64,000 nucleotides of DNA, taken from NCBI RefSeq assembly GCF_020097155.1, contig NZ_CP083691.1, positions 620,001 through 684,000 of the forward strand, given 5' to 3'. Every line of letters begins with the position of its first letter. Within the stretch, counting starts at the first letter, position 1. This DNA is from Micrococcus porci (GTDB lineage Bacteria > Actinomycetota > Actinomycetes > Actinomycetales > Micrococcaceae). Under the pieces are notes generated by a model. The model saw nothing but the letters and a program-made list of their open reading frames with translations. It had not been told where the DNA came from and did not search any database. This document shows, one piece after another, positions 1 to 10,100 of this stretch. A program made the translations under genes and the position numbers.

Positions 1-2
1 CC

Positions 3-1133
3 GGCCTCGACGACGCCGGGCGCGCCCGAGCCGCCGTGCGGGCCGAGCTGGACCGCGTCTTCGCGGAGACCCCGCTCTGCGCGGACGCCCCGGACTCCTT
101 CCACCTGCTGTGGGCGCGGCTCCGCGAGGCGGTCTCGGGCGGCAAGCTGGTGCGCCCCCGCCTGGTGGACCTGGGCTGGCGGACCGTGCGCCGGGCCCCG
201 GCGTCCTCCGGTGTCCCCCGCGGCGGCACGGGGGAGGAGGAGGCCGCCGACCTGCGCGCGGTGGCGCGTGTGGGCGCCGCGTTCGAGCTGCTGCACGCCG
301 CGCTGATCGTCCACGACGACGTGATCGACCGGGACGACCTGCGCCGCGGCCGGCCCACCGTGGCCGAGCAGTACCGCCGTGACGCGGTGCGCGACGGCGT
401 CCCCGCCGGGGAGGCCGAGCACGTGGGCCGCTCCGCCGGGATCATCGCCGGGGACCTGCTGCTCACCGCAGCCTTCCGCCTGGCGGCGGCCTCCGGGGCC
501 CGCGTCCGCGCCGCCGAGGCGGCCGAGAGCGTGTTCCGCGCCGCCTCCGCGGCGGCCGCCGGGGAGCTGGAGGACGTCCTCCTGGCCCTGCACCGCCACA
601 CCGGGCACCACCCCGAGGCCGGGCGGATCCTCACCATGGAGCGGCTCAAGACCGCCGGCTACTCGTTCGAGGAGCCGCTGCGGGCCGGGGCCCTCCTGGC
701 CGGGGCGGACCCGGCCCACGCCGAGGCCCTCGCCGAGGCCGGGGCCCTGCTCGGCGTCGCCTACCAGGTGGTCGACGACGTCCTCGGCACCGCGGGGGAC
801 CCCGCCGTCACCGGCAAGCCCCACGACGCGGACCTGCGGGAGGGGAAGGCCACCCTGCTCACGGCGCACGGCCGCCGCGACCCCCGGGCGCGCGCCGCCC
901 TGGACCGCGTGGCCCGCGCCGAACGGCACGGTGAGGACCTCGGCGAGCTGGCCGCCGCCGTCGCCGAGGCCCGCGCGGCCCTCGTGGATGCCGGCTCCGT
1001 GGAGCACGCGCTCGGCGTCGCCGAGGAGCTCGTGGACCAGGCGCGCGCCCTGCTGGACGCCCTGCCCATGGCCCCCGCCGAGCGGGCCGAGTTCGCCGCC
1101 ACGTGCGGTCAGATCCTGCAGCGGGAGGCCTGA
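3..1133 (+). CDS. crtE: Geranylgeranyl/polyprenyl diphosphate synthase CrtE (5' end outside window)
   Basis: Trans-isoprenyl diphosphate synthase that would make the C20 precursor (GGPP) for the carotenoid genes immediately downstream. Counting from the in-frame GTG at 36, the first aspartate-rich motif DDVID lies at residues 94-98, followed by an RRGRP segment. The second aspartate region (VVDDVLG, D247-D248) is followed by GKP. The frame is open to the left edge and no ribosome binding site precedes the GTG, so the true start is probably outside the window. The TGA at 1131 is one base before the ATG of crtB, so translation is coupled. The family is clear. The exact chain length of the product is inferred from the operon. 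Confidence 0.9.
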   Translation, partial: GLDDAGRARAAVRAELDRVFAETPLCADAPDSFHLLWARLREAVSGGKLVRPRLVDLGWRTVRRAPASSGVPRGGTGEEEAADLRAVARVGAAFELLHAALIVHDDVIDRDDLRRGRPTVAEQYRRDAVRDGVPAGEAEHVGRSAGIIAGDLLLTAAFRLAAASGARVRAAEAAESVFRAASAAAAGELEDVLLALHRHTGHHPEAGRILTMERLKTAGYSFEEPLRAGALLAGADPAHAEALAEAGALLGVAYQVVDDVLGTAGDPAVTGKPHDADLREGKATLLTAHGRRDPRARAALDRVARAERHGEDLGELAAAVAEARAALVDAGSVEHALGVAEELVDQARALLDALPMAPAERAEFAATCGQILQREA

Positions 1134-1134
1134 G

Positions 1135-2154
1135 ATGACCGGGACGACGACGCCCCCCGCCCCGGCCGGGCCGGAGTGCGGCACGGTCCGCGCCCGCACG
1201 GGGGAGACGGACCTGGAGCTCTACACCGCCACCGCCCTGCGGGTGGCCGGGGAGGTGATCGGGCGGTATTCGACGTCGTTCTCCTGGGCCTGCCGGGTCC
1301 TGCCCCCGGACGCCCGCCGGGACATCGCCGCGATCTACGCCATGGTCCGCGTGGCCGACGAGGTGGTGGACGGCGCCGCCGAGGAGGCGGGGCTCCCCGT
1401 CGCGCGGGTGGCCGCCGGGCTCGACGCCTACGAGCGGGCCTGCGAGGACGCCATGGACACCGGGTTCTCCACGGACCTGGTGCTGCACGCCTTCGCGGAC
1501 GTGTCCCGCCGGCACGGCATCACCGCCGAGCTGACCCGGCCGTTCTTCGTCTCCATGCGCGCGGACCTCACCGTGGCCGAGCACGGGGAGGACTCGCTGG
1601 CCGCGTACATCCACGGCTCCGCCGAGGTGGTGGGCCTGATGTGCCTTCAGGTGTTCCTCTCGATGGACGGCACGCGCGCGGACGGCCCCGCCGACCGGGC
1701 CGCCCTGCGCGCCGCGGCCTCCCGGCTGGGGGCCGCCTTCCAGAAGGTGAACTTCCTGCGGGACCTGGCCGCGGACCACGACGCCCTGGGCCGCACCTAC
1801 TTCTCCGGGGCCGCCCCGGAGGCGCTCACCGAGGAGCGCAAGGCCGAGCTGCTCGCGGACCTCGACGCGGACCTGGACGCCTCCCTGCCCGGCATCCTCG
1901 CCCTCGACCCCCGCGCGGCCCGGGCCGTGCTGCTGGCCCACGGGCTGTTCGCCGAGCTCTCCCGGCGCCTGGCCGCCACCCCCGCCGCCGAGCTGGCCCG
2001 CCGCCGCGTGCGCGTGCCGGACCCGGTGAAGGCCCGGATCGCCGTCCGCGTGCTGGCCGCGTCCCCCGTGGGGATCGGCCGCCGCGGACGCCCCCTTCCG
2101 GCGGGGTGCGCCGAGGACCTCGCCGCTCACCAGGACGGAGACCGCCGACCATGA
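1135..2154 (+). CDS. crtB: Phytoene synthase CrtB
   Basis: Condenses two GGPP molecules to phytoene, the first committed carotenoid step. The protein is 339 aa, a normal length. The two Mg-diphosphate binding motifs are visible: DEVVD at residues 75-79 and DLAAD at residues 210-214 (in the context NFLRDLAADH). The start ATG at 1135 follows the crtE stop by one base, and the 3' end overlaps the crtI start by ATGA (2151-2154). The first 25 or so residues are a low-complexity Thr/Pro/Ala-rich leader not needed by the fold. Another frame across this gene is open for over 900 codons, but that is a GC-skew shadow. Confidence 0.93.
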   Translation: MTGTTTPPAPAGPECGTVRARTGETDLELYTATALRVAGEVIGRYSTSFSWACRVLPPDARRDIAAIYAMVRVADEVVDGAAEEAGLPVARVAAGLDAYERACEDAMDTGFSTDLVLHAFADVSRRHGITAELTRPFFVSMRADLTVAEHGEDSLAAYIHGSAEVVGLMCLQVFLSMDGTRADGPADRAALRAAASRLGAAFQKVNFLRDLAADHDALGRTYFSGAAPEALTEERKAELLADLDADLDASLPGILALDPRAARAVLLAHGLFAELSRRLAATPAAELARRRVRVPDPVKARIAVRVLAASPVGIGRRGRPLPAGCAEDLAAHQDGDRRP

Positions 2155-3911
2155 CCCCCACCACGCCCGCCGCCCGCCCCGCCGCCGCCCCCTCCGGGTC
2201 CAGGCGCGTCGTGGTGATCGGCGGCGGATTCGCCGGCCTGGCCACCGCGGGCCTGCTCGCGCAGGACGGCCACCGGGTCACCCTGCTGGAGAAGAACCCC
2301 GTGCTCGGCGGCCGGTCCGGCCGCTGGTCTGCGGAGGGCTTCACCTTCGACACCGGCCCCTCCTGGTACCTCATGCCGGAGGTGATCGACCGCTGGTTCC
2401 GCCTCATGGGCACCTCCGCGGACGAGGCCCTGGACCTGCGCGCGCTCAGCCCCGCCTACCGCGTGTACTTCCAGGAGCACGCCGCCGACGACGCCGCCGC
2501 GCCCGGTGACGGGTCGACCCCCGGCGCCCGCGCGCCCCTGGACGTGGTGTCCGGGCGGGAGGAGTCCCTGGCCCTGGCCGAGGAGCTCGAGCCCGGCGCC
2601 GGCGGCCGGCTGGCGGCCTACCTGGACTCGGCGGAGCGGATCTACGCGCTGGCCAAGCGCCGGTTCCTCTACACCGACTTCCAGGACCTCACCGAGCTGC
2701 TCCGTCCGGACGTGCTGCGGGCCCTGCCCGCGCTGGCTCCGCAGCTGCTGGGGGACCTGCGCGGCTTCGTGGCCCGCCGGTTCGAGGACGGCCGCCTGCG
2801 CCGCGTGCTCGGCTACCCTGCCGTGTTCCTGGGGACGTCCCCGGGGAAGGCGCCGGCCATGTACCACCTGATGTCCCACCTGGACCTCGCCGACGGCGTC
2901 CAGTACCCGATCGGCGGGTTCGCCGCGCTCGTGGACGCCATGGCGGAGCTCGTGCGGGCCGCGGGCGTGGAGATCGTCACCGCTGCCGAGGTCACCGCCG
3001 TCGACGTGGTCTCCGACCCCCGTCCCCGCGGTCGCCTGCCCCGCCTCCTCGACGGGGCGCCCCGGCCCTGGGAGCCCCGCACCCCCGCCGGCGGCCGGCG
3101 TCGCTCCGGCCACGTGCGCGGGGTGTCCTGGCGCGACGCCGAGGGCGGGTCGCACCGCCTGGACGCGGACGCCGTCGTGGCCGCCGCGGACCTGCACCAC
3201 GTGCAGACCGCGCTGCTCCCCGGGGACCAGCGCGTGGCCGAGCGCACCTGGGACCGCCGCGACCCCGGCCCGTCCGCGGTGCTGGTGTGCGTGGGCGTGC
3301 GCGGGCGGCTGCCCGAGCTGCTGCACCACACGCTCCTGTTCACGGAGGACTGGGACGAGAACTTCCGGCGCATCGACGAGGGCGAGGACCTGCAGGAGGA
3401 GACCTCCCTGTACGTGTCCATGACCTCGGCGACCGACCCCGGCGTGGCCCCGGAGGGGGACGAGTCCCTGTTCCTGCTGGTGCCCGCCCCCGCCGTGCCC
3501 GAGTGGGGCCGCGGCGGCGTGCGCACCCCGGAGGAGGACCGCGCCGGGGACGCGCAGGTGGAGACCGTGGCCGACCGCGCCCTGGCCCAGCTCGCCCGCT
3601 GGGCCGGCGTCCCGGACCTGGGTGAGCGGATCGTGGTGCGCCGCACCTGGGGCCCGGCGGACTTCACCGCGGACGTCCACGCCTGGCGCGGCTCCCTGCT
3701 GGGGCCGGGCCACGTGCTGCGCCAGTCCGCGCTGTTCCGCCCGCCGGTGCGGGATCCGCGCGTGGCAGGGCTCGTCTACGCCGGCTCCTCCGTGCGACCG
3801 GGGATCGGGGTGCCCATGTGCCTCATCTCCGCGGAGCTGGCCCGGGACGCCGTCTCCGGGGTCCGCCCGGGCGGAGCCGCGCCTGGGGCGCCGGCGATGG
3901 CGGGGCGCTGA
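2151..3911 (+). CDS. crtI: Phytoene desaturase CrtI
   Basis: FAD-dependent desaturase that converts phytoene to lycopene. The N-terminal Rossmann motif GGGFAGLA is at about residues 24-31, followed by the LLEKN and GGRSG segments. The C-terminal FAD motif YAGSSVRPGIGVPM lies near residue 545. At 586 aa it is longer than the usual 500-550 aa. The extra length is two Pro/Arg/Gly-rich insertions, one at about residues 115-130 (encoded near 2500) and one at about residues 290-323 (encoded near 3020-3110). It overlaps crtB (ATGA) and the next gene (TGATG at 3909-3913). Confidence 0.93.
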   Translation: MTPTTPAARPAAAPSGSRRVVVIGGGFAGLATAGLLAQDGHRVTLLEKNPVLGGRSGRWSAEGFTFDTGPSWYLMPEVIDRWFRLMGTSADEALDLRALSPAYRVYFQEHAADDAAAPGDGSTPGARAPLDVVSGREESLALAEELEPGAGGRLAAYLDSAERIYALAKRRFLYTDFQDLTELLRPDVLRALPALAPQLLGDLRGFVARRFEDGRLRRVLGYPAVFLGTSPGKAPAMYHLMSHLDLADGVQYPIGGFAALVDAMAELVRAAGVEIVTAAEVTAVDVVSDPRPRGRLPRLLDGAPRPWEPRTPAGGRRRSGHVRGVSWRDAEGGSHRLDADAVVAAADLHHVQTALLPGDQRVAERTWDRRDPGPSAVLVCVGVRGRLPELLHHTLLFTEDWDENFRRIDEGEDLQEETSLYVSMTSATDPGVAPEGDESLFLLVPAPAVPEWGRGGVRTPEEDRAGDAQVETVADRALAQLARWAGVPDLGERIVVRRTWGPADFTADVHAWRGSLLGPGHVLRQSALFRPPVRDPRVAGLVYAGSSVRPGIGVPMCLISAELARDAVSGVRPGGAAPGAPAMAGR

Positions 3912-4261
3912 TGTACCTCGCCGCGCTGCTGCTGCTCTGCGGCTGCTACCTGGCCATCGACGCCCGCTGGCGGCTCGCGCTGTTCTCCGCGACCCCGGGG
4001 CGGGCGCTGGCCGTGCTGGCCGCCGGCCTGGCGTTCTTCCTGGCCTGGGACCTGACCGGGATCGCCGCGGACGTGTTCTGGCACGGCGCCGACGACGTCT
4101 CCGTGGGGCTGTTCCTGGCCCCCGAGCTGCCGGTGGAGGAGCTCGTGTTCCTGTGGTTCCTCTGCCACCAGACGCTCGTCTATGTGGAGGGCCTGCCGCG
4201 GCTGACGGCGTGGGCGCGCGCCCGCCGCGCGGGACGGGGCGAGGGGGCGACGGCGTCGTGA
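3911..4261 (+). CDS. crtYe: C50 carotenoid cyclase subunit, CrtYe/CrtYg type
   Basis: Small membrane subunit (116 aa) of a heterodimeric lycopene-type cyclase. It has three predicted transmembrane helices (about residues 2-18, 31-50 and 75-95). The family motif LPVEELVF is at about residues 73-80, where the acidic pair is thought to be catalytic. In the corynebacterial and micrococcal pathways the two subunits together cyclise C50 flavuxanthin or related intermediates. Sequence alone cannot tell an epsilon cyclase (Ye/Yf, decaprenoxanthin) from a gamma cyclase (Yg/Yh, sarcinaxanthin). The ATG overlaps the crtI stop, and the stop overlaps the GTG of the partner subunit, which fits obligate heterodimer partners. 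Confidence 0.85.
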   Translation: MYLAALLLLCGCYLAIDARWRLALFSATPGRALAVLAAGLAFFLAWDLTGIAADVFWHGADDVSVGLFLAPELPVEELVFLWFLCHQTLVYVEGLPRLTAWARARRAGRGEGATAS

Positions 4262-4563
4262 CCTACCTGACCATCAGCCTGCCCTTCCTCGCGGTCGCCG
4301 CGGCGGTGCTGCTCGCCTCCGCGCTCACCGGTCGCCTGGACCGCCGCCGTCGCCTCGGCCTGGTCCTGGCCGTGGCCCTGCTCGTGGTGCTCACCGCGGT
4401 GTTCGACTCGGTGATCATCGGCCTCGGGATCGTGGACTACACGCAGGCCAACATCAACGGGGCCCGGATCGGCCTGGCCCCCGTGGAGGACTTCCTGTAC
4501 CCGCTGGCGGGCGTCGCCCTGCTCGGGGGGCTCTGGACCCTGGTGCGAGGAGGCACCCGATGA
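4258..4563 (+). CDS. crtYf: C50 carotenoid cyclase subunit, CrtYf/CrtYh type
   Basis: Second half of the heterodimeric cyclase, 101 aa with three hydrophobic helices. The conserved PVEDFLYPLAG segment near the C terminus matches the PxE(E/D) motif of this family. I chose GTG at 4258 because it gives a GTGA overlap with the preceding stop and a protein of family size. The gene ends in an ATGA overlap with the prenyltransferase gene. It should work only with the product of 3911-4261. Confidence 0.85.
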   Translation: MTYLTISLPFLAVAAAVLLASALTGRLDRRRRLGLVLAVALLVVLTAVFDSVIIGLGIVDYTQANINGARIGLAPVEDFLYPLAGVALLGGLWTLVRGGTR

Positions 4564-5432
4564 TCCGCACGCTCTTCTGGGCCTCGCGCCCCGTCAGCTG
4601 GGTGAACACCGCCTACCCGTTCCTGGCGGCCGTGCTGCTGACCGGCGGGCTGCCCTGGTGGCTCGTGGCCCTCGGCGGGTTCTTCTTCCTGGTGCCCTAC
4701 AACCTGGCGATGTACGGCATCAACGACGTCTTCGACTTCGAGTCCGACCTGCGCAACCCGCGCAAGGGCGGCGTCGAGGGCTCGGTGCTCGCGGATCCGG
4801 CCGTCCGCCGCCGGGTGCTCGCCTGGTCCGCGCTGACGCCGGCGCCGTTTGCGGCCGTGCTCGCCGGCCGGTCCGTGCTGCGGGGGGAGTGGGCCGCCGT
4901 CGCCGTGCTGGCGGTGAGCCTGTTCGCCGTGGTGGCGTACTCCTGGGCGGGGCTGCGCTTCAAGGAGCGGCCCTTCCTGGACGCGGTGACCTCGTCCACG
5001 CACTTCGTCTCCCCGGCCGTGTACGGGCTGGTGCTCGCCGGGGCCGAGTTCACCCCGGCCCTGTGGTCCCTGCTGGGCGGGTTCTTCCTCTGGGGGATGG
5101 CCTCGCAGATGTTCGGCGCCGTGCAGGACGTGGTCCCGGACCGCGAGGGCGGGCTGGCCTCCGTGGCCACCGTGCTCGGCGCCCGGCCCACCGTCCTGGC
5201 CGCCGCCGCCCTCTACGCCGCGGCCGGGCTGCTCATGCTCCCCACCGACTGGCCCGGGCCCCTCGCCGCGCTGCTGGCTGCGCCCTACCTGCTGAGCACC
5301 CTGCGCTTCCGGCACGTCACGGACGCCACCTCCGGCGAGGCGCACCGCGGCTGGCGCACCTTCCTCTGGCTGAACTACCTCACCGGGTTCCTCGTCACCC
5401 TCCTGCTGATCTGGTGGGCGCTGGTCCGCTGA
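4560..5432 (+). CDS. crtEb: UbiA-family lycopene elongase (CrtEb/CrtE2 type)
   Basis: Integral membrane prenyltransferase of 290 aa that adds two C5 units from DMAPP to lycopene, giving the C50 skeleton. The first aspartate-rich motif NDVFDFESD is at residues 55-63. The second, DVVPD at residues 190-194, lies in a cytosolic loop. About eight hydrophobic helices are visible. It closes the operon, with the ATG overlapping the crtYf stop. The order B-I-Ye-Yf-Eb is that known from Corynebacterium glutamicum. The Micrococcus luteus sarcinaxanthin cluster is usually written with the elongase before the cyclase genes. No crtX-type glycosyltransferase follows. The convergent SDR gene ends one base away. 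Confidence 0.88.
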   Translation: MIRTLFWASRPVSWVNTAYPFLAAVLLTGGLPWWLVALGGFFFLVPYNLAMYGINDVFDFESDLRNPRKGGVEGSVLADPAVRRRVLAWSALTPAPFAAVLAGRSVLRGEWAAVAVLAVSLFAVVAYSWAGLRFKERPFLDAVTSSTHFVSPAVYGLVLAGAEFTPALWSLLGGFFLWGMASQMFGAVQDVVPDREGGLASVATVLGARPTVLAAAALYAAAGLLMLPTDWPGPLAALLAAPYLLSTLRFRHVTDATSGEAHRGWRTFLWLNYLTGFLVTLLLIWWALVR

Positions 5433-5433
5433 G

Positions 5434-7131
5434 TCAGCCGGCCCGGCGGTCCAGGGGGCTGCGGCGCAGGGGCAGGCGGTCGGCCAGCGCACGGACCAGC
5501 CCGCGGGTGCGGCGTCGCGCGCCGCCGGTGCGCCGGCGCTCCGCCTCGGCCAGGATGTTCGCGGCCATCTCCGGGAACACCACCGCGTGGAACGGGAGGA
5601 TCGCCGTCCAGTAGGCGCGGCCCAGGAGGCCGTCGGGCATGAAGATCGCGCGCTGCCGGTACACGGAGCCGCCCTGCTCGCGGGGCTCCGTGGTCAGCTG
5701 CAGCCAGGCCCGGCCGCCGGCCTTCATCTCCGCGCGCAGGGTGAGCCGGTGCCCCGGATCCACCTCCTCCACGCGCCACCAGTCCACGGCGTCGCCGCGG
5801 CGCAGGTGGTCCTGGTCACGGCGACCGCGCATCAGGCCCGGGCCGCCGACCACCTTGTCCATGTACCCGCGGACCTTCCACAGCAGCGGCGTGGAGTACC
5901 AGCCGTTGCGCCCGCCGATCGACTCGATCACCGGCCACACGTCCTCCGGGGCCAGGTCCGACTCGCGCTCGCGGTCGTCCGTGTACACCGTGTGCCCGGC
6001 CCACTCGGGGTCGGAGGGCAGGGGGGCGGCGGGGTCGGAGGAGTCGTAGACGTCGGCCTCGAAGGTGACGTCCAGGGGCCCGTTCTTCTCCGCGGCCAGG
6101 GCGCGGCGCACGGCCTCCTTGTAGGAGGTGAGGCCGCCCTCCGGGGCGGGGATGACGTCGCGGATCGCATGGTCCTCGACGACGGCGTCCTCGGCGAGGG
6201 AGGCCGCCAGCGGCAGGGCCACCTTCACGGGGATGGGGGTGACGACGCCGACCCACAGCCCCGCCAGCCGGGACAGGGGCAGCGGCGTGGGGATCACGAT
6301 GCGCTTCGAGAGCCCCGCGACCTCCGCATAGTCCACGAGCACGCTGGCGAAGGACTGCGGGCGGCCGTTGCCGATCTGCGCGTGCAGCTGCACCGGCTCC
6401 TCCAGGGCGCACGCCTGGACGAGGTAGTGGAGGACGTCGCGGACGGCGATCGGCTCCACGCGGTTCTTCAGCAGGGACGGGCCGGGCATGATCGGCAGGC
6501 GCTCGGAGAGGTGGCGGATCATCTCGAAGGACGCCGATCCGGAGCCGATCACGACGCCGGCCTCGAACGTGAGCGCGGGTGTGGCGGCCGCCTCGAGGCG
6601 CTCGGCCACGAGGGCGCGGGAGCGCATGTGGTCGGACAGCTCCTCCACGGGCTTGCCCGCCGGGTGGAGGCCGGAGAGGTACACGAGCTGGGTGATCCCG
6701 GCCTCGTCCGCGGCGGTGGCCACGATGTCCGCGATCTTCTGCTCCTGCTCCACGAAGTCGCCGCCGGCGCCCATGGAGTGCACCAGATAGAGGGCGGTGT
6801 GCACGTCCTGCATGGCGGCCTTCACGAGGTCCGGCTTCTCCAGGTCCAGCTCCACGACCTCCACGCGGTCCGACCACGGGCGGTCCTCGAGGTCGCGGGG
6901 GGTCCGTGCGCCCGCGCGGACGCGGAAGCCGGCGGCGAGCAGCTCGGGGATGAGGCGGCCGCCGACGTATCCGGTGGCGCCGGTGACGAGGACGCGGCGG
7001 TCGTGGCCGTCGGGGAGGGCGAGGCCGAGGGGGGAGAGGCTCGCGGTGGTGGCGCCGGTCCCGGCAGGGGTGTCACCGGAGGCGGCGGCGCTGGTCAGGC
7101 CGCTGCCCCGGGAGGTCGAGGGAGTGCTCAT
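5434..7131 (-). CDS. SDR-family NAD(P)-binding protein with C-terminal DUF2867 domain
   Basis: Protein of 565 aa when started at the ATG at 7131. A GTG nine codons upstream is possible, and neither start has a clear ribosome binding site. The N-terminal half is an extended-SDR Rossmann domain with RRVLVTGATGYVG near residue 45 and the LYLVHSMG region. The C-terminal third (from about residue 400) resembles the SRPBCC-like DUF2867 domain, ending with a hydrophobic stretch YWTAILPFHAVVFPEM. Proteins of this architecture are common in Actinobacteria. The substrate is unknown. It is convergent with the carotenoid operon and divergent from the helicase, with about 70 bp between the start codons. 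Confidence 0.8.
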   Translation of the reverse strand: MSTPSTSRGSGLTSAAASGDTPAGTGATTASLSPLGLALPDGHDRRVLVTGATGYVGGRLIPELLAAGFRVRAGARTPRDLEDRPWSDRVEVVELDLEKPDLVKAAMQDVHTALYLVHSMGAGGDFVEQEQKIADIVATAADEAGITQLVYLSGLHPAGKPVEELSDHMRSRALVAERLEAAATPALTFEAGVVIGSGSASFEMIRHLSERLPIMPGPSLLKNRVEPIAVRDVLHYLVQACALEEPVQLHAQIGNGRPQSFASVLVDYAEVAGLSKRIVIPTPLPLSRLAGLWVGVVTPIPVKVALPLAASLAEDAVVEDHAIRDVIPAPEGGLTSYKEAVRRALAAEKNGPLDVTFEADVYDSSDPAAPLPSDPEWAGHTVYTDDRERESDLAPEDVWPVIESIGGRNGWYSTPLLWKVRGYMDKVVGGPGLMRGRRDQDHLRRGDAVDWWRVEEVDPGHRLTLRAEMKAGGRAWLQLTTEPREQGGSVYRQRAIFMPDGLLGRAYWTAILPFHAVVFPEMAANILAEAERRRTGGARRRTRGLVRALADRLPLRRSPLDRRAG

Positions 7132-7199
7132 GCGCCCAGGGTAGGGACGGAGGGGCACGGCGCGGCAGGTCCTGGCGACGCCGTGAAAGACTGACCCCT

Positions 7200-10100
7200 A
7201 TGGCACCTGGCGTCTCCGGCGATCCCCTCCCGCACCTGCGGACCGAGGCGATCCGCGCCCTCGTGGGCCCCACGAGCGCGGACCGCGGCTTCGACATCGC
7301 GGCCGAGGGCGGCGTGCTCCGGGTGACCTACGACGCCTCCCGCCTGCGCCTGACCTCCGCCGTGCGGGGGACCGCGCCGCAGCCGTACCGGCAGGCCGTG
7401 CGCCTGCAGCCCTCGGGGGAGACCGGCCCGGACGGCGAGCCCCTGCTGGAGCCCACCGCCGGCCGCTGCCAGTGTCCCGTGGGCGAGGACTGCAAGCACG
7501 TGGCCGCCGCCCTCTACGAGATCACCCGCCGCCACGCCGACGCCGCCCGCCACGCCGCCCGGGAGGAGCTCGCCTCCCGCGTCACCACGGCGGACCGCCT
7601 GCCCTCCCCGGAGCGGGCGGGCGCCGCCCCCGCCCGCCCGGACGCGCCGGCCCCGGAGGCCGGCCTGCCCTGGCGCGGGGTGCTGGAGTCCCTCGCCGGG
7701 CTCGACGGCGGCCCCCGCCGCCTGGCCCCGCCGCCGGACCTGGCGATCGGCGTCGAGCTGGTGGCGGAGTCCTCCCGGAACGCGTTCGCCCAGTGGGGCC
7801 CGGCTCCGGCCGGCGAGGAGCACCTGCGGGAGGCCCGCCTGCTGTACGTGATCGTCCGCCCGCTCAAGCGCGGGGCCAAGGGCACGTGGATCAAGGGCGG
7901 GCTCACCTGGAAGGCGTTCCAGTTCCCGCGCGCCGAGTACGACCCCGCCCAGGAGCGCGCCCTGCGCCTGATCTGGCGGCAGCTGCAGGCGGAGGACTCC
8001 TACCCCACGGAGGGCTGGTTCGGCCTGCACGCCTTCGACTCGCCGCGGATCTGGCAGCTGCTCGCGGAGGCGCAGGAGGCCGGCGTCGAGCTGGTGCCGC
8101 AGGGGATCCTCGCGGACGTGGTCCTGGACGCGCCGGTGGAGGTGGGCCTGGACGTCGCCTCGGCCCCGGACGGCGGCCTGGAGGTCGCCCCGTCCCTCGC
8201 CCCGGCCGGCGGCGCCGGGGAGGGCGCCCCCGCGGACGACGCCGCCGCGCGCCCGGACGCGGAGCGGCTGCGGGACACCCACGCGATCGGGTCGATCGGG
8301 TTCTACCGGGCGGACGAGGAGGAGGACGGGACCTGGACCCTGCACCTGCTGCCGGCCGTGCGTCGGGTGCCGGAGCCGGTCCAGGAGATGGTGCTGGCCG
8401 GGCGGCCCGTGCACGTGCCCACCGCGGACCGGGAGGAGTTCCTGGGCCGGATCTACCCGCGGCTGCGCGCCGCCCTGGACGTGGGCAGCGCGGACGCCTC
8501 CGTGGAGCTGCCCGAGTTCGAGCCACCCGTGCTGCGTCTGCAGGCGGACTTCCGCCCGGGCCACCGGCTGGTGCTGCGCTGGTCCTGGCTGTACTTCGAC
8601 CCGCCCCGCGAGCTCGGCCTCGGCCACGACGGTCTGCGGGACCCTCGCCACGAGGAGGCCGTGCTGCGCGCGGCCGCCCAGGTGTGGCCGCGCGTCGGGC
8701 GGGCGGAGGAGCAGGAGCTCGAGGGCGTGGGCGCAGCCCGGTTCTCCGAGTCCGTCCTGCCGCAGCTGCAGCGGCTGGACCACGTCCGCGTGGACGTCAC
8801 GGGCGAGCGCCCGGACTACCGGGAGCTGAAGGCCGCCCCGCGGATCGAGGTGTCCACGAAGGCCGCGCAGAACGACTGGTTCGACCTCGGCGTGCAGGTC
8901 TCCGTGGACGGGCACGTGCTGCCGTTCGTGGAGCTGTTCACGGCGCTCGTGCACGGCAAGACCACGCTCATGCTCCAGGACGGCACCTGGCTGGGTCTGG
9001 ACCACCCGGCGTTCGACCGGCTGCGCGCCCTGCTCTCCGAGGCGGCCGCCCTGCAGGAGTGGACGCCCGAGCACACCACGCTCTCCCGCCACCAGGTGGG
9101 CTTCTGGGAGGACCTCAAGGAGCTCGCCGACGAGGCCGAGGAGGACCCCGAGTGGACGGCCGCCGTCGGGCGGCTGGCCGCCGTGGAGCGCCTGCCCGAG
9201 GCCCCCGCGGTGCCCGGGCTCAAGGCCGAGCTGCGGCCCTATCAGGAGGACGGCCTGCGATGGCTGCGCTTCCTCCACGACCAGGACCTCGGCGGGATCC
9301 TGGCCGACGACATGGGCCTCGGCAAGACCGTCCAGACCCTCGCGCTCATGGCCTACGCCCGGGCCGAGCACCCGGACCGGCCGCCCTTCCTGGTGGTGGC
9401 GCCGTCGTCGGTGCTGTCCGTGTGGGCGTCCGAGGCCGCGAAGTTCACCCCCGGCCTGGACGTGCGCGTCCTGGACACCACCACCCGCAAGCGGGGCACT
9501 TCGGTGACGGAGGCGGCGGAGGGCGCCGACGTCGTCGTCACCTCCTACACGCTGCTGCGGATCGACGCCGCCCAGCACGCGGACGCGTCCTGGGCCGGGA
9601 TCGTCCTGGACGAGGCGCAGTTCCTGAAGAACCGCGCGTCCAAGGTGCACCAGGTGGCCCGGGACCTGCGGGCGCCGTTCCGACTGGCCATCACGGGCAC
9701 CCCCATGGAGAACTCGCTCAGCGACCTGTGGGCGCTGCTGGAGGTCGTGGTCCCGGGCCTGTTCCCGAGCCACCGCCGGTTCCGCGAGACCTACGTGACC
9801 CCCATCGAGACCGGGGAGCACCCCGAGCGCATGGCCTCCCTGCGCCGACGGGTGCGCCCGTTCATGCTGCGCCGCTCCAAAGAGCTCGTGGCCAAGGACC
9901 TGCCGCCCAAGCAGGAGCAGGTGCTCCGCGTGGAGCTCGACGCCGCCCACCGCAAGGTCTACGACCGGGTGCTGGCCCGCGAGCGCCGCAAGGTCCTCGG
10001 CCTGCTCGGGGACATGGACGGCAACCGGTTCACGATCTTCAAGTCCCTGACGCTGCTGCGCATGCTGGCGCTGGCCCCGCAGATCGTGGACCGCGAGTAC

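Noticed and set aside
859..2130. Long antisense ORF opposite crtB, and many similar long frames elsewhere
   Set aside because: These frames are Gly/Arg/Pro-rich, match no family and overlie well-supported genes. They are produced by very high third-position GC.
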